The position numbers and the translations under genes are program-made. 64,000 nt of DNA from Variovorax beijingensis. GTDB taxonomy: Bacteria; Pseudomonadota; Gammaproteobacteria; Burkholderiales; Burkholderiaceae_C. The notes under the pieces are model-generated. The model did not search any database. It had not been told where the DNA came from and was given only the letters and a program-made list of their open reading frames with translations. The DNA lies in assembly GCF_003951285.1 (NCBI RefSeq), contig NZ_RXFQ01000003.1:186001-250000 (forward strand), given 5' to 3'. Below, piece by piece: positions 10,769-19,765 of the stretch (the first letter of the stretch is position 1; every line of letters starts with the position of its first letter).

Positions 10769-11752
10769 ATGCCATCCACACGCCGACAAGCCATTGCAGC
10801 CGCCGTCGCACTGGGCGCCGCCTGCGCCACCGGGCTCGCCCGGGCCGACAGCTATCCGAGCAAGCCGATCACGCTGGTCGTCGCCTATCCGGCCGGCGGC
10901 GACACCGACGCGCTGGCGCGGCTCTTCGCCGAGAAGCTGTCGGCGCGCGTGGGCCAGCCCGTGGTGGTCGACAACCGCCCCGGCGCCAGCGGCATCATCG
11001 GCAGCGCCTATGTCTCGAAGGCGCAGCCCGACGGCTACACGCTGCTGCTTTCCCCCAGCACCTTCTCGATCGCGCAACTGGTGCTCAAGACGGGCGGCAG
11101 CTCGAGCTACGACGTGCTGAACGGCTTCACGCCGATCGTGCAGACCGGCAGCCAGCCGCTCTTCCTGGTGGCGAGCGGCGCCAGCAGCATGGCGAGCGCG
11201 AAGGACCTGGTGGCCGCGGCCAAGGGCGGCAAGCCGCTGACCTATGCGAGCCCGGGCAGCGGCTCGCCGATGCACATCCTGGGCGAGATGTTCAACCGCG
11301 CCGCGGGCGTGAGCCTCGCGCACGTGCCCTACAAGGGCGTGGCGCCAGCGGTCAACGACGTGCTGGGCGGCCACGTGCCCGCCACCTTCATCACGCTGGG
11401 CCCGGTGGCGCCGCACCTGGCCAACGGCAAGATGCTGCCGCTCGCGGTGGCCTCGCGCGAGCGCTCGGCCCTTGCACCGAAGGTGCCGACGCTGCAGGAG
11501 CTCGGCTACAAGGACGTGGAGGTGACGGCCTGGAACGGCCTCTGGGGCCCGCGCAACCTGCCGCTCGAAACCGTGAAGACGCTCAACGCGCACTTCAACG
11601 AGATCCTCAAGATGCCGGACGTCGTCTCGCGCATGGCCGTTCTCGGCACCACGCCGGTGGGCGGCGGTGCCGACGTGCTCGGCAAGACCAACGCCGCGGA
11701 CTTCGAGCGCTTTGGCAAGGTCATCAAGGACATCGGCATCCAGGCCGACTGA
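10769..11752 (+). CDS. Bug/TctC-family tricarboxylate-type solute-binding protein
   Basis: Periplasmic binding protein of 327 residues. The N-terminus is a signal peptide (MPSTRRQAIAAAVALGAACATGLARA), possibly Tat-like because of the twin Arg. Family hallmarks follow: YPSKPITLVVAYPAGGDTD, VVDNRPGASGIIG and the AHVPYKGVAPAVNDVLGGHV segment. Such proteins capture carboxylates, often aromatic acids, for TctAB-type permeases, but no tctA or tctB lies in this window. The frame can start at GTG 10739, inside the palindrome, so ATG at 10769 is preferred; no strong RBS is present. First gene of the island. Confidence 0.88.
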   Translation: MPSTRRQAIAAAVALGAACATGLARADSYPSKPITLVVAYPAGGDTDALARLFAEKLSARVGQPVVVDNRPGASGIIGSAYVSKAQPDGYTLLLSPSTFSIAQLVLKTGGSSSYDVLNGFTPIVQTGSQPLFLVASGASSMASAKDLVAAAKGGKPLTYASPGSGSPMHILGEMFNRAAGVSLAHVPYKGVAPAVNDVLGGHVPATFITLGPVAPHLANGKMLPLAVASRERSALAPKVPTLQELGYKDVEVTAWNGLWGPRNLPLETVKTLNAHFNEILKMPDVVSRMAVLGTTPVGGGADVLGKTNAADFERFGKVIKDIGIQAD

Positions 11753-11758
11753 AAAAGC

Positions 11759-12574
11759 ATGACCGAACTCAAGGCCCTTCCCGATCCCTCGAGCCTGCAG
11801 GCCCTGCTGGCCGAACTGCCCGCCAACCTGCTGGCGGGCCGCCGCATCCTCGTGACCGGCGGTGCGCGCGGGCTGGGGCTTGCGTTTGCGCAGTGCATCG
11901 CCGCAGCCGGCGCGCAGGTGGTGCTGGCCGACATCCTCGGCGAGCTGGCCGGGAGCGAAGCCAAGGCGCTGCGCGATGCCGGCCACCAGGCGCATGCGCT
12001 TGAAGTCGACCTGTCGCAGCCGGCCTCGATCGAAGCCTGCGCGGCCGAGGCGCTTCGCCTGCTCGGCGGGCTCGACGGCCTCGTCAACAACGCCGCCATC
12101 ACCAACTCGGGCGGACGCGATGCGCACCAGCTCGACGTCGACACCTGGGACCGCGTGATGAACGTCAACGTGCGCGGCACCTGGCTCATGGGCCGGGCCT
12201 GCCGGCCCGCGCTCGCGGCCAGCGGGCGCGGCGCGGTGGTCAACCTCGCGTCCGACACGGCGCTGTGGGGCGCGCCCAACCTGCTGGCCTATGCGTCGAG
12301 CAAAGGCGCCGTCATTTCCATGACGCGCTCGCTGGCGCGCGAGTGGGGCGGCGACAACATCACCGTCAACGCCGTGGCGCCCGGCCTCACGCTGGTGGAA
12401 GCCACCGAGTACGTGCCGATGGCGCGCCACCAGAAGTACCTCGAAGGCCGCGCCATTCCGCGCGAGCAGCAGGCCGCCGACGTCTGCGGCGCCACGCTGT
12501 ACCTGCTTTCCGGCCTTGCACGCTTCGTGACGGGCCAGCTGCTGGCCGTCAACGGCGGCTTTGCGATGCACTGA
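11759..12574 (+). CDS. SDR-family oxidoreductase
   Basis: Short-chain dehydrogenase of 271 residues with a slightly long N-terminus (~30 residues before the Rossmann fold). The cofactor motif is TGGARGLGLAFA, then NNAAI, the catalytic Ser in VNLASDTALWG, and the YxxxK pair in YASSKGA. ADILGE after strand 2 carries an acidic residue, suggesting NAD(H) over NADP(H). It starts six bases after the binding-protein stop, so it is in the same operon. It probably interconverts an alcohol and ketone, or oxidises a dihydrodiol, in the pathway; the substrate is unknown. Confidence 0.85.
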   Translation: MTELKALPDPSSLQALLAELPANLLAGRRILVTGGARGLGLAFAQCIAAAGAQVVLADILGELAGSEAKALRDAGHQAHALEVDLSQPASIEACAAEALRLLGGLDGLVNNAAITNSGGRDAHQLDVDTWDRVMNVNVRGTWLMGRACRPALAASGRGAVVNLASDTALWGAPNLLAYASSKGAVISMTRSLAREWGGDNITVNAVAPGLTLVEATEYVPMARHQKYLEGRAIPREQQAADVCGATLYLLSGLARFVTGQLLAVNGGFAMH

Positions 12575-12606
12575 ATCAATTTTTTCCGACGAATGGAGTG
12601 AACACG

Positions 12607-13155
12607 ATGAGCGATTTGTCCGAACAGCAGAAGATCACCGATACCGCAGGCAGCACGCTGGCACAGCCCGAGGGCAGCAGCCTCGCCGAGTGGATGAACA
12701 GCCGCATCGCGCGCTACGAGACCCGCAAGTACGACTGGGATGCGCTCAAGTTCCAGGCCGACCTCGACCCCAAGTTCCGCCGCGCGCAGATGCGCTACGT
12801 GGGCACCGGCGGCACCGGCGTTGCGAAGGACGTCAACACCGTGCCGGCCGAGCACTTCACCTTCTCCACCATGGTGATCCCGGCCGGGCATGAAGGCCCG
12901 CCGCACCTTCACACCGACGTGGAAGAAGTGTTCTTCCTGATCCGCGGCAAGCTCAAGGTGGTGATCGAAAAAGACGGCGAGCGCTTTGAAACCATCATGA
13001 CCGACCGCGACCTGATCTCGGTGCCGCCCGGCGTGTACCGCGAAGAAATCAACATCGGCGACGAAGACGCGCTGATGTGCGTGATGCTCGGCGCGAAGAA
13101 GCCCGTGACGCCGACCTATCCGGCCGATCACCCGCTCGCGAAGATCAAGCGCTGA
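12607..13155 (+). CDS. Cupin-domain protein
   Basis: Single-domain cupin of 182 residues, no signal peptide. Cupin motif 1 is GHEGPPHLHTDVEEVFFLIRG, giving two His and a Glu metal ligand; motif 2 is less clear (DLISVPPGVYREEINIGDE). An iron- or manganese-dependent dioxygenase or isomerase is possible, as is a non-catalytic binding role. GGAG lies eight bases before the ATG. It is placed between an SDR and an alpha/beta hydrolase in the island, so a catabolic role is inferred from context only. Confidence 0.8.
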   Translation: MSDLSEQQKITDTAGSTLAQPEGSSLAEWMNSRIARYETRKYDWDALKFQADLDPKFRRAQMRYVGTGGTGVAKDVNTVPAEHFTFSTMVIPAGHEGPPHLHTDVEEVFFLIRGKLKVVIEKDGERFETIMTDRDLISVPPGVYREEINIGDEDALMCVMLGAKKPVTPTYPADHPLAKIKR

Positions 13156-13169
13156 AGAAGAAGCAAGCC

Positions 13170-14045
13170 ATGAACGACGCCATCGCCACCAACGCGCAAA
13201 CTGCCTTGCCCGCTTCCGAGCTGGCGCTGCTGGAGGCCCGCTTTCCGGCGCGCGCCGTGCCGGTGAGCGGCGGCGCCGTGGTGTCGGTGCGCGAGCGCGG
13301 CGCGGGCCCGGCCATCGTCTGCCTGCACGGCATCGGCTCGGGTGCGGCCTCGTGGCTCAGCCTTGCCTTGCAGCTCGCGCCGCAGGCCCGCGTGATCGCG
13401 TGGGATGCGCCGGGTTATGGCGCATCGACGCCGCTCGCACCCGCGGCGCCTTCCGCGGCCGACCATGTGCAGCGGCTTCGCGGCCTGCTCGATGCGCTCG
13501 ACATCCAGTCCTGCGTGCTGGTCGGCCATTCGCTCGGTGCGATCACGGCGGGCTGCGCCGCGCGCAAGGATTCGGCGCTGGCTTCGCGCATCCGGCGCCT
13601 CGTGCTCATCAGCCCCGCGGCCGGCTATGGTGCCCCGCAGCGCGAGGAAGCCCGCCGCAAGGTGCGCGCCGAGCGGCTTGCCACGCTCGACGAACTCGGC
13701 GTCGCCGGCATGGCCGCGAAGCGCGCGGGCCGGCTCGTGTCCGCCGGCGCCAGCGAACTCGCGCGCCAGTGGGTGCAATGGAACATGGCGCGGCTGAACG
13801 ACGGCGGCTACCGCCAGGCCGTCGAGCTGCTGTGCAACGCCGACCTGCTGGCCGACCTGCCGCCCGCCATGCCGGTGCGCGTGGCCTGCGGCGCGCTCGA
13901 TGCCGTCACCACGCCCGAGGCCTGCGCCGAAGTCGCGCGCCGGTGCGGCGTGCCGCTCGAATCGATTGCCGATGCCGGCCACGCGAGCTACGTGGAGCAG
14001 CCGCAGGCCGTTGCTGCGCTGCTGCGCGAAGTGCTGGCCGCCTGA
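13170..14045 (+). CDS. Alpha/beta hydrolase
   Basis: Hydrolase of 291 residues. The oxyanion HG motif is in VCLHGIGSG, the nucleophile elbow is GHSLG (Ser), the acid is probably Asp in VACGALDAVTTPEA, and the His is in ADAGHASYVEQP, completing a catalytic triad. The family includes meta-cleavage product hydrolases (MhpC/BphD-like) and ester or lactone hydrolases. The presence of an extradiol-type dioxygenase later in the operon makes C-C hydrolysis of a ring-cleavage product a fair guess. The gap to the cupin gene is 14 bases. Confidence 0.82.
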   Translation: MNDAIATNAQTALPASELALLEARFPARAVPVSGGAVVSVRERGAGPAIVCLHGIGSGAASWLSLALQLAPQARVIAWDAPGYGASTPLAPAAPSAADHVQRLRGLLDALDIQSCVLVGHSLGAITAGCAARKDSALASRIRRLVLISPAAGYGAPQREEARRKVRAERLATLDELGVAGMAAKRAGRLVSAGASELARQWVQWNMARLNDGGYRQAVELLCNADLLADLPPAMPVRVACGALDAVTTPEACAEVARRCGVPLESIADAGHASYVEQPQAVAALLREVLAA

Positions 14046-14089
14046 TAGAAGACACACGACAAGACAACCAACGGGAAGAACGAACAACC

Positions 14090-14926
14090 ATGGCCACCAA
14101 CGACAACGAGACAATGGAAGAGGGCGGTGAGCGCTACAACGTGCCGGCGCTCGAACGCGGCCTGCGCGTGCTGTGCGAGTTCAGCCGCGAGAGCCGCACG
14201 CTCTCCGCGCCCGAGCTGGCGCGCCGCCTCGACCTGCCGCGCTCGACCGTGTTCCGGCTTCTCACCACGCTGGAGAACATGGGTTTTCTCGAGCGCGCCG
14301 AAGGCGGGCGCGACTACCGCCTGGGCCTGGCCGTGCTGCGCCTGGGCTTCGAATACCTGGCTTCGCTGGAGCTCACGCAGCTGGGCGCACCGCTGCTCAA
14401 CCGCCTGTGCGACGAGCTGCGCACGCCCTGCAACCTGGTGGTGCGCGACGGCCGCTCCATCGTCTATGTGGCCAAGGTGGCGCCGCCCACGCCGTTCGCG
14501 AGCTCGGTCACCGTGGGCACGCGCCTGCCGGCCCATGCCACGGTGCTGGGCCGCGTGCTGCTCGAAGACCTCACGCTGCCGCAATTGCGCGCGCTCTATC
14601 CGGAAGACAGGCTCGAGACCTTCTCGCCCAGCACACCCAAGACCGTGAGCGAGCTGTTCGACATGGTGCAGGCCGACCGCTCGCGCGGCTATGTGCTGGG
14701 TGAAGGCTTCTTCGAATCGAACATCTCCAGCATCGCGGCGCCGGTGCGCGACCACAGCGGCCACATCGTGGCGGCGCTGGGCGCCACCATCACCTCGGGC
14801 CACATCGAGGAGAACCGCATGGACGAGATGGTGCAGCGCGTGCGCGCCACCGCCGAAGAAATTTCGGGCCTCTTGAACTACTCGCCCGCCCGTGCGCAAA
14901 AGGTGGTGCCGCTTCGCAGCGCATGA
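14090..14926 (+). CDS. IclR-family transcriptional regulator
   Basis: Regulator of 278 residues. The N-terminal winged helix (YNVPALERGLRVLCEF...LARRLDLPRSTVFRLLTTLENMGFL) is followed by the IclR effector-binding domain with the typical RDGRSIVYVAKV and ...AHATVLGRVLL and GYVLGEGFFESNISSIAAPVRD stretches. It should sense a pathway intermediate or substrate and control the island. The likely operator is the TGTTTCA dyad at 10729. The gene sits inside the operon, so it would be autoregulated. Its stop overlaps the next ATG by four bases. Confidence 0.9.
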   Translation: MATNDNETMEEGGERYNVPALERGLRVLCEFSRESRTLSAPELARRLDLPRSTVFRLLTTLENMGFLERAEGGRDYRLGLAVLRLGFEYLASLELTQLGAPLLNRLCDELRTPCNLVVRDGRSIVYVAKVAPPTPFASSVTVGTRLPAHATVLGRVLLEDLTLPQLRALYPEDRLETFSPSTPKTVSELFDMVQADRSRGYVLGEGFFESNISSIAAPVRDHSGHIVAALGATITSGHIEENRMDEMVQRVRATAEEISGLLNYSPARAQKVVPLRSA

Positions 14927-15771
14927 ACCGCGCCATGACACAGCCATCTTCTTCTTCCTTCTTTGCCGCCGACGCGCTGGCGGGCCGCGTGGCCGTGGTC
15001 ACGGGCGGTTCCTCGGGCATCGGGCTGGCCACGGTCGAGCTGCTGCTCGAATGCGGCGCCGCGGTGGCGCTGTGCGGCCGCAATGCCGGGCGACTCGACA
15101 GCGCGGTTGCGGGCCTGCGCGAGAAGCACCCCGGCGCGCGGCTCTTCGCGCAGCCCTGCGACGTGCTCGACGGCCCCTCGGTGCGCGCCTTTGCGGCCGC
15201 CAGCGAGGCCGCGCTCGGCCCGGCCTCGATGCTGGTCAACAACGCGGGGCAGGGGCGGGTTTCCACCTTCGCCGATACCGACGATGCGGCCTGGACCGAA
15301 GAGCTCAACCTGAAATTCTTCTCGGTCATCAACCCGACGCGCGCCTTCCTGCCGCAGCTCGCGGCGCAGCGCATGGTGCACGGCGACGCCGCCATCGTCT
15401 GCGCCAACTCGCTGCTCGCGCGCCAGCCCGAGCCGCACATGGTCGCCACCTCGGCCGCGCGCGCCGGCCTGCTGAACCTCGTGCGCTCGATGGCCACCGA
15501 GTTCGCGCCGCAGGGCGTGCGCGTGAACGGCATCCTGATCGGCCTGGTCGAGTCAGGCCAGTGGCGCCGCCGCTTCGAGGCGCGCGAAGACCAGTCGCAG
15601 GACTGGGCTGCATGGAGCGGCCAGCTTGCGCAGAACAAGCACATCCCGCTGGGCCGCCTGGGGCTTCCGACCGAAGCCGCGCGCGCCATTCTTTTTCTTG
15701 CTTCACCGCTCGCGTCGTACACGACGGGCAGCCACATCGATATTTCCGGAGGCCTTTCGCGCCATGCATGA
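14923..15771 (+). CDS. SDR-family oxidoreductase
   Basis: Short-chain dehydrogenase of 282 residues, the second in the island. The cofactor motif is TGGSSGIGLATVELLLE; LCGRN after strand 2 carries an Arg, favouring NADP(H). NNAGQGRV follows. The active-site region is unusual: CANSLLARQPEPHMVATSAARAGLLNL has Ser and a later Ser/Ala-Arg where YxxxK is expected. The canonical Tyr-Lys pair is replaced by HMVATSAAR, so dehydrogenase activity is doubtful. Overlaps both neighbours (4 and 8 bases), indicating tight coupling. Confidence 0.85.
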   Translation: MNRAMTQPSSSSFFAADALAGRVAVVTGGSSGIGLATVELLLECGAAVALCGRNAGRLDSAVAGLREKHPGARLFAQPCDVLDGPSVRAFAAASEAALGPASMLVNNAGQGRVSTFADTDDAAWTEELNLKFFSVINPTRAFLPQLAAQRMVHGDAAIVCANSLLARQPEPHMVATSAARAGLLNLVRSMATEFAPQGVRVNGILIGLVESGQWRRRFEAREDQSQDWAAWSGQLAQNKHIPLGRLGLPTEAARAILFLASPLASYTTGSHIDISGGLSRHA

Positions 15772-17476
15772 ATCCAACAACAACACGGTCACGGTCGGCG
15801 CAGTCGTCGCGGCCTTTCTCGAACAGTGCGGCGTCAAGGCGGCCTTCGGCGTGATCTCGATCCACAACATGCCGATCCTCGATGCCTTCGCGCAGCGCGG
15901 CGCGATCCGCTTCGTGCCCGCGCGCGGCGAGGCCGGGGCCGGCAATATGGCCGACGCCTATGCGCGTTCGACGGCGAGCCTGGGCGTATGCCTCACGAGC
16001 ACCGGCCCTGCAGCCGGCAACATCGCGGGCAGCATGGTCGAGGCGCTGACGGCCGGCGCGCCGCTCCTGCACATCACCGGGCAGATCGAGACGCCGTACC
16101 TTGACAAGGGCATGTCGTACATCCACGAAGCGCCCGACCAGCTCACCATGCTCAAGGCGGTGTCGAAGGCTGCCCTGCGCGTGCGCAGCGTGGAGACCGT
16201 GCTCGGCACGCTCAAGCGCGCGGTGCAGCTCGCATTGACGGCGCCGACCGGCCCGGTGAGCGTGGAGATCCCGATCGACATCCAGTCCGCGCTCACGACC
16301 ATGCCGGCCGACCTGTCGCCGCTGCCGATCGAGCGGCCCGTGCCTTCGGCGGCCTCGCTCGACGCGCTGGCCGCTCGCCTTGCGGCCGCCAGGCGCCCGA
16401 TGCTGTGGGTCGGCGGCGGCGCGCGCCATGCGGGCGCTGCGATCCGGCGGCTGCAGAAGCTCGGCTTCGGCGTGGTCACCACCACGCAGGGCCGTGGCAC
16501 GGTGCCCGAAGACGATGCGGGTTCGCTCGGCTCGTACAACATCCACAAGCCGGTCGAGGCGCTCTACCAGCGCTGCGACGCGATGCTGGTCATCGGCTCG
16601 CGGCTGCGCGGCAACGAAACGCTCAAGTACGAACTGAAGCTGCCGCGTCCGCTGCTGCGCATCGATGCCGACGCCGCCGCCGAAGGCCGCGGCTACGCCA
16701 CCGACCTGTTCGTCTGTGGCGATTCCGCGCTGGCGCTCGAAGGCCTGGCCGACCGCCTCGAAACCGCGAAGTACAGCGCCGACCCGGCGCTGCTTGCCGA
16801 GCTGCGCGCCGCGCACACGCAGGCCGTGGCCTCGCTGACCGACGGCCTCGGCCCCTACGCCGCGCTCGTGAAGGAGCTGCAGGCTGCAGCCGGCCGCAGC
16901 TTCAACTGGGTGCGCGACGTGACCGTGTCGAACAGCACCTGGGGCAACCGCGAGCTGCGCATCTTCGAGCCCAGCGCGGGCGTGCATGCCACGGGCGGCG
17001 GCATCGGCCAGGGCATGCCGATGGCCATCGGCGCGGCCATTGGCGCGGCCGAGACGGGCTCCGGCCGCAAGACCTTCTGCCTGGCCGGCGACGGCGGCTT
17101 CATCCTGAACCTCGGCGAGCTTGCCACCGCAGTGCAGGAGCAGGCCGACATGGTCATCGTGCTCATGAACGACAAGGGCTACGGCGTCATCAAGAACATC
17201 CAGGACGCGCAGTATGGCGGCCGGCGCTGCTATGCCGACCTGCACACCCCCGACTACGCGATGCTGTGCGCATCGCTCGCCCTGCCGCACGCCCGCGTGC
17301 AGCGCATGGACGAGCTCAAGGCGAAGCTCGGCGAGGCGCTGGCGAAGAAGGGGCCGTTCCTGCTCGAGATCGACATGCTGTCGATCGGCGAATTCAAGAG
17401 CACCTTCGCCGGCCCGCCGACCAACACCGTGACCCAGATACCGGCGCTTGGCAAGGCCGCCGCGTCGGTGGCGTGA
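15764..17476 (+). CDS. Thiamine diphosphate-dependent enzyme (acetolactate synthase-like)
   Basis: Protein of 570 residues with the three-domain plan of the IlvB/benzoylformate decarboxylase group. The catalytic Glu is probably Glu56 in PARGEAGAGNMADAYAR. A central domain (RRPMLWVGGGARHAG) follows, and the ThDP-binding motif starts at GDG 442-444 and runs to NDKGYGVIKN. It may decarboxylate or ligate a 2-oxo acid or cleave an acyloin-type bond in the catabolic route. ATG at 15764 overlaps the previous gene by eight bases; GGAGG lies about 12 bases upstream. Substrate unknown. Confidence 0.88.
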   Translation: MHESNNNTVTVGAVVAAFLEQCGVKAAFGVISIHNMPILDAFAQRGAIRFVPARGEAGAGNMADAYARSTASLGVCLTSTGPAAGNIAGSMVEALTAGAPLLHITGQIETPYLDKGMSYIHEAPDQLTMLKAVSKAALRVRSVETVLGTLKRAVQLALTAPTGPVSVEIPIDIQSALTTMPADLSPLPIERPVPSAASLDALAARLAAARRPMLWVGGGARHAGAAIRRLQKLGFGVVTTTQGRGTVPEDDAGSLGSYNIHKPVEALYQRCDAMLVIGSRLRGNETLKYELKLPRPLLRIDADAAAEGRGYATDLFVCGDSALALEGLADRLETAKYSADPALLAELRAAHTQAVASLTDGLGPYAALVKELQAAAGRSFNWVRDVTVSNSTWGNRELRIFEPSAGVHATGGGIGQGMPMAIGAAIGAAETGSGRKTFCLAGDGGFILNLGELATAVQEQADMVIVLMNDKGYGVIKNIQDAQYGGRRCYADLHTPDYAMLCASLALPHARVQRMDELKAKLGEALAKKGPFLLEIDMLSIGEFKSTFAGPPTNTVTQIPALGKAAASVA

Positions 17477-17487
17477 GGGGCATGACC

Positions 17488-18276
17488 ATGCTGCGCGTTG
17501 CACTCATCGGCTGTGGTGCCATCGGCACCTCGGTGCTCGAATTGCTCAAGGGCGATACCACGCTGGCGGTGGTGGCCATCGTCGTGCCTGAAGAAGGCGT
17601 GGCTGCCGCGCAGAAGGTTGCGCCCGGCGTGCAGGTCTCGAGCAGCGTGCCGGCTTCGGGCATCGACCTCGTGGTCGAGACGGCCGGCCATGCGGCCATC
17701 GAGGAGCATGTGCTGCCGGCGCTCGCGCGCGGCATGCCGTGCATCGTCGCCTCGGTGGGCGCGCTGTCGGCTACGGGACTCGCCGAAAGCCTCGAAGCCG
17801 CTGCCACTGCCGGCCGCACCCAGGTGCAGCTGATCGCGGGCGCCATCGGTGCCATCGATGCGCTGGCCGCTGCGCGCATCGGCGGGCTCGACAGCGTGCG
17901 CTACACCGGCCGCAAGCCTCCGCAGGCCTGGAAGGGCACGCCGGCCGAGCAGGGCCGCGACCTCGACGCGCTGACGCGGCAGACCGTGATCTTCGAAGGC
18001 AGCGCACGCGAGGCAGCGCAGCTCTATCCCAAGAACGCCAACGTTGCGGCGACCGTGTCGCTCGCGGGGCTGGGGCTCGACAAGACGCTGGTGCGGCTCA
18101 TTGCCGATCCGGCCATTGCCGACAACGTGCACACGGTCGAGGCCGAGGGCGCCTTCGGCAGCTTCGAGCTGACCATGCGCAACAAGCCGCTCGCGGCCAA
18201 TCCCAAGACCTCCGCGCTCACCGTGTACAGCGCGGTGCGCGCGCTGCGCAACCGGGCCGCGGCGCTCGCCATCTGA
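17488..18276 (+). CDS. Aspartate dehydrogenase-like NAD(P)-dependent oxidoreductase
   Basis: Protein of 262 residues with the NadX fold: Rossmann motif ALIGCGAIGTSVLELL at the start, VVETAGHAAIEEHVLPAL in the middle, and the C-terminal domain with KNANVAATVSLAGLGLDKTLVRLIADP. True NadX makes iminoaspartate from aspartate for NAD synthesis, but no nadA or nadC is nearby and the gene is embedded between catabolic genes, so oxidative deamination of another amino acid is possible. Two ATGs compete (17482 and 17488); GAGGGG is seven bases before the second, which I chose. Confidence 0.82.
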   Translation: MLRVALIGCGAIGTSVLELLKGDTTLAVVAIVVPEEGVAAAQKVAPGVQVSSSVPASGIDLVVETAGHAAIEEHVLPALARGMPCIVASVGALSATGLAESLEAAATAGRTQVQLIAGAIGAIDALAAARIGGLDSVRYTGRKPPQAWKGTPAEQGRDLDALTRQTVIFEGSAREAAQLYPKNANVAATVSLAGLGLDKTLVRLIADPAIADNVHTVEAEGAFGSFELTMRNKPLAANPKTSALTVYSAVRALRNRAAALAI

Positions 18277-18286
18277 GCCATTTCCC

Positions 18287-19765
18287 ATGATTTCTTCCGA
18301 ACTTCTTCCGATCTGCATCGCCGGCGAATGGCGCCTGGGCGGCGGCGACGTGTACGAGAGCCTCTATCCCGCCACGGGCGAGCCGATCGCGCGCCTCAGG
18401 GCCGCGAGCCTGGCCGACGTCGAGGAAGCCATCACGCGTGCCGACCATGCGTTTCGCACCAGCGGCTGGGCCCAGCGCCTGCCGCACGAGCGCGCCGCGG
18501 TGCTGCACCGCGTGGCGCAGCTGATCCGAGAAGAGAGCGAGTCGCTCGCGCAAAAGCAGCGCCTGGATAACGGCAAGCCGATCAACGAAACGCGCAACCT
18601 CGTGGCCAGCGCGGCCGGCACTTTCCAGTTCTTCGCGGCCGCGCTCGAAACGCTCGAAGAAACCATCACCCCCTCGCGCGGCGCCTTCGTCACGATGAGC
18701 GTGCACGAGCCCATGGGCGTGGTCGCAGCCATCACCCCGTGGAATTCGCCGATCGCGAGCGAAGCGCAGAAGCTCGCGCCCGCGCTGGCGGCCGGCAATG
18801 CGGTGGTCGTAAAGCCCGCCGAGGTCACGCCGCTGATGGCGCTGGAACTCGCGCGCATCTGCGAGCAGGCCGGCGTGCCCAAGGGCATCGTCAGCGTGCT
18901 GCCAGGCAAGGGCTCGGTCATCGGCGATGCGATCACCCAGCATCCGCTGGTCAAGCGCGTGTCGTTCACCGGCGGCACCACCACCGGAAAGCACATTGCG
19001 CACATCGCGGCCGACAAGATGATGCCGGTGTCGCTGGAGCTCGGCGGCAAGTCGCCGACCATGGTGCTCGACGATGCGGACCTCGACCATGCGGTGAGCG
19101 GCGTGCTCTACGGCATCTTCAGCTCGTCGGGCGAATCGTGCATCGCGGGCTCGCGCCTCTTCGTGGCGCGCAGCATCTACGACGAGTTCCTCACGCGGCT
19201 GGCCGAAGGCGCCAACGCCTTGCGCGTGGGCGACCCGGCCTCGGAGCGCACGCAGATGGGCCCGCTCATCACCGCCAGGCACCGCGAGGGCATCGAGCGC
19301 TATGTGGCGCTGGGCGTGTCCGAAGGCGGGCGCATCCGCACCGGCGGCGTGCGGCCCCATGGCGGCGAGTACGACAAGGGCTATTTCTACCGGCCGACCA
19401 TCATCGAAGGCCTGGACAACAGCGCGCGCATCAGCCAGGAAGAAATCTTTGGCCCGGTATTGGTCGCGATGCCCTTCGACGACGAGGAGTCGCTGATCGC
19501 GCAGGCCAACGACAGCGTCTACGCGCTGGCCGCGGGCGTCTGGAGCCGCGACTTCAAGCGCGCCTGGAAGCTTGGCCGCGCGGTGCAGGCCGGCACGGTC
19601 TGGGTCAACACCTACAAGCAGTTCTCGGTCTCCACGCCCTTCGGCGGCTGGCGCGACAGCGGCCTGGGCCGCGAGAAGGGCCGCGAAGGCATCTTCCAGT
19701 ACATGGAGCAAAAGAGCATGTACTGGGGCACCAACGAACAACCTCTGCCCTGGGCACTGACATGA
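18287..19765 (+). CDS. NAD(P)-dependent aldehyde dehydrogenase
   Basis: Cytoplasmic enzyme of 492 residues, the standard ALDH size. Catalytic Cys285 lies in SSSGESCIAGSRL and the general base Glu251 in VSLELGGKSP. The cofactor loop TPWNSPI and SFTGGTTTGK are intact, as is the C-terminal FGGWRDSGLGREKGREG. It oxidises an aldehyde to the acid; in an extradiol route this could be a semialdehyde. It follows the NadX-like gene by ten bases and its stop overlaps the next ATG (ATGA). Confidence 0.92.
   Translation: MISSELLPICIAGEWRLGGGDVYESLYPATGEPIARLRAASLADVEEAITRADHAFRTSGWAQRLPHERAAVLHRVAQLIREESESLAQKQRLDNGKPINETRNLVASAAGTFQFFAAALETLEETITPSRGAFVTMSVHEPMGVVAAITPWNSPIASEAQKLAPALAAGNAVVVKPAEVTPLMALELARICEQAGVPKGIVSVLPGKGSVIGDAITQHPLVKRVSFTGGTTTGKHIAHIAADKMMPVSLELGGKSPTMVLDDADLDHAVSGVLYGIFSSSGESCIAGSRLFVARSIYDEFLTRLAEGANALRVGDPASERTQMGPLITARHREGIERYVALGVSEGGRIRTGGVRPHGGEYDKGYFYRPTIIEGLDNSARISQEEIFGPVLVAMPFDDEESLIAQANDSVYALAAGVWSRDFKRAWKLGRAVQAGTVWVNTYKQFSVSTPFGGWRDSGLGREKGREGIFQYMEQKSMYWGTNEQPLPWALT

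Noticed and set aside
17482..17487. Earlier ATG for the NadX-like gene
   Set aside because: It lies only one base after GAGGGG; the ATG at 17488 has proper seven-base spacing. Either start leaves the protein essentially unchanged.
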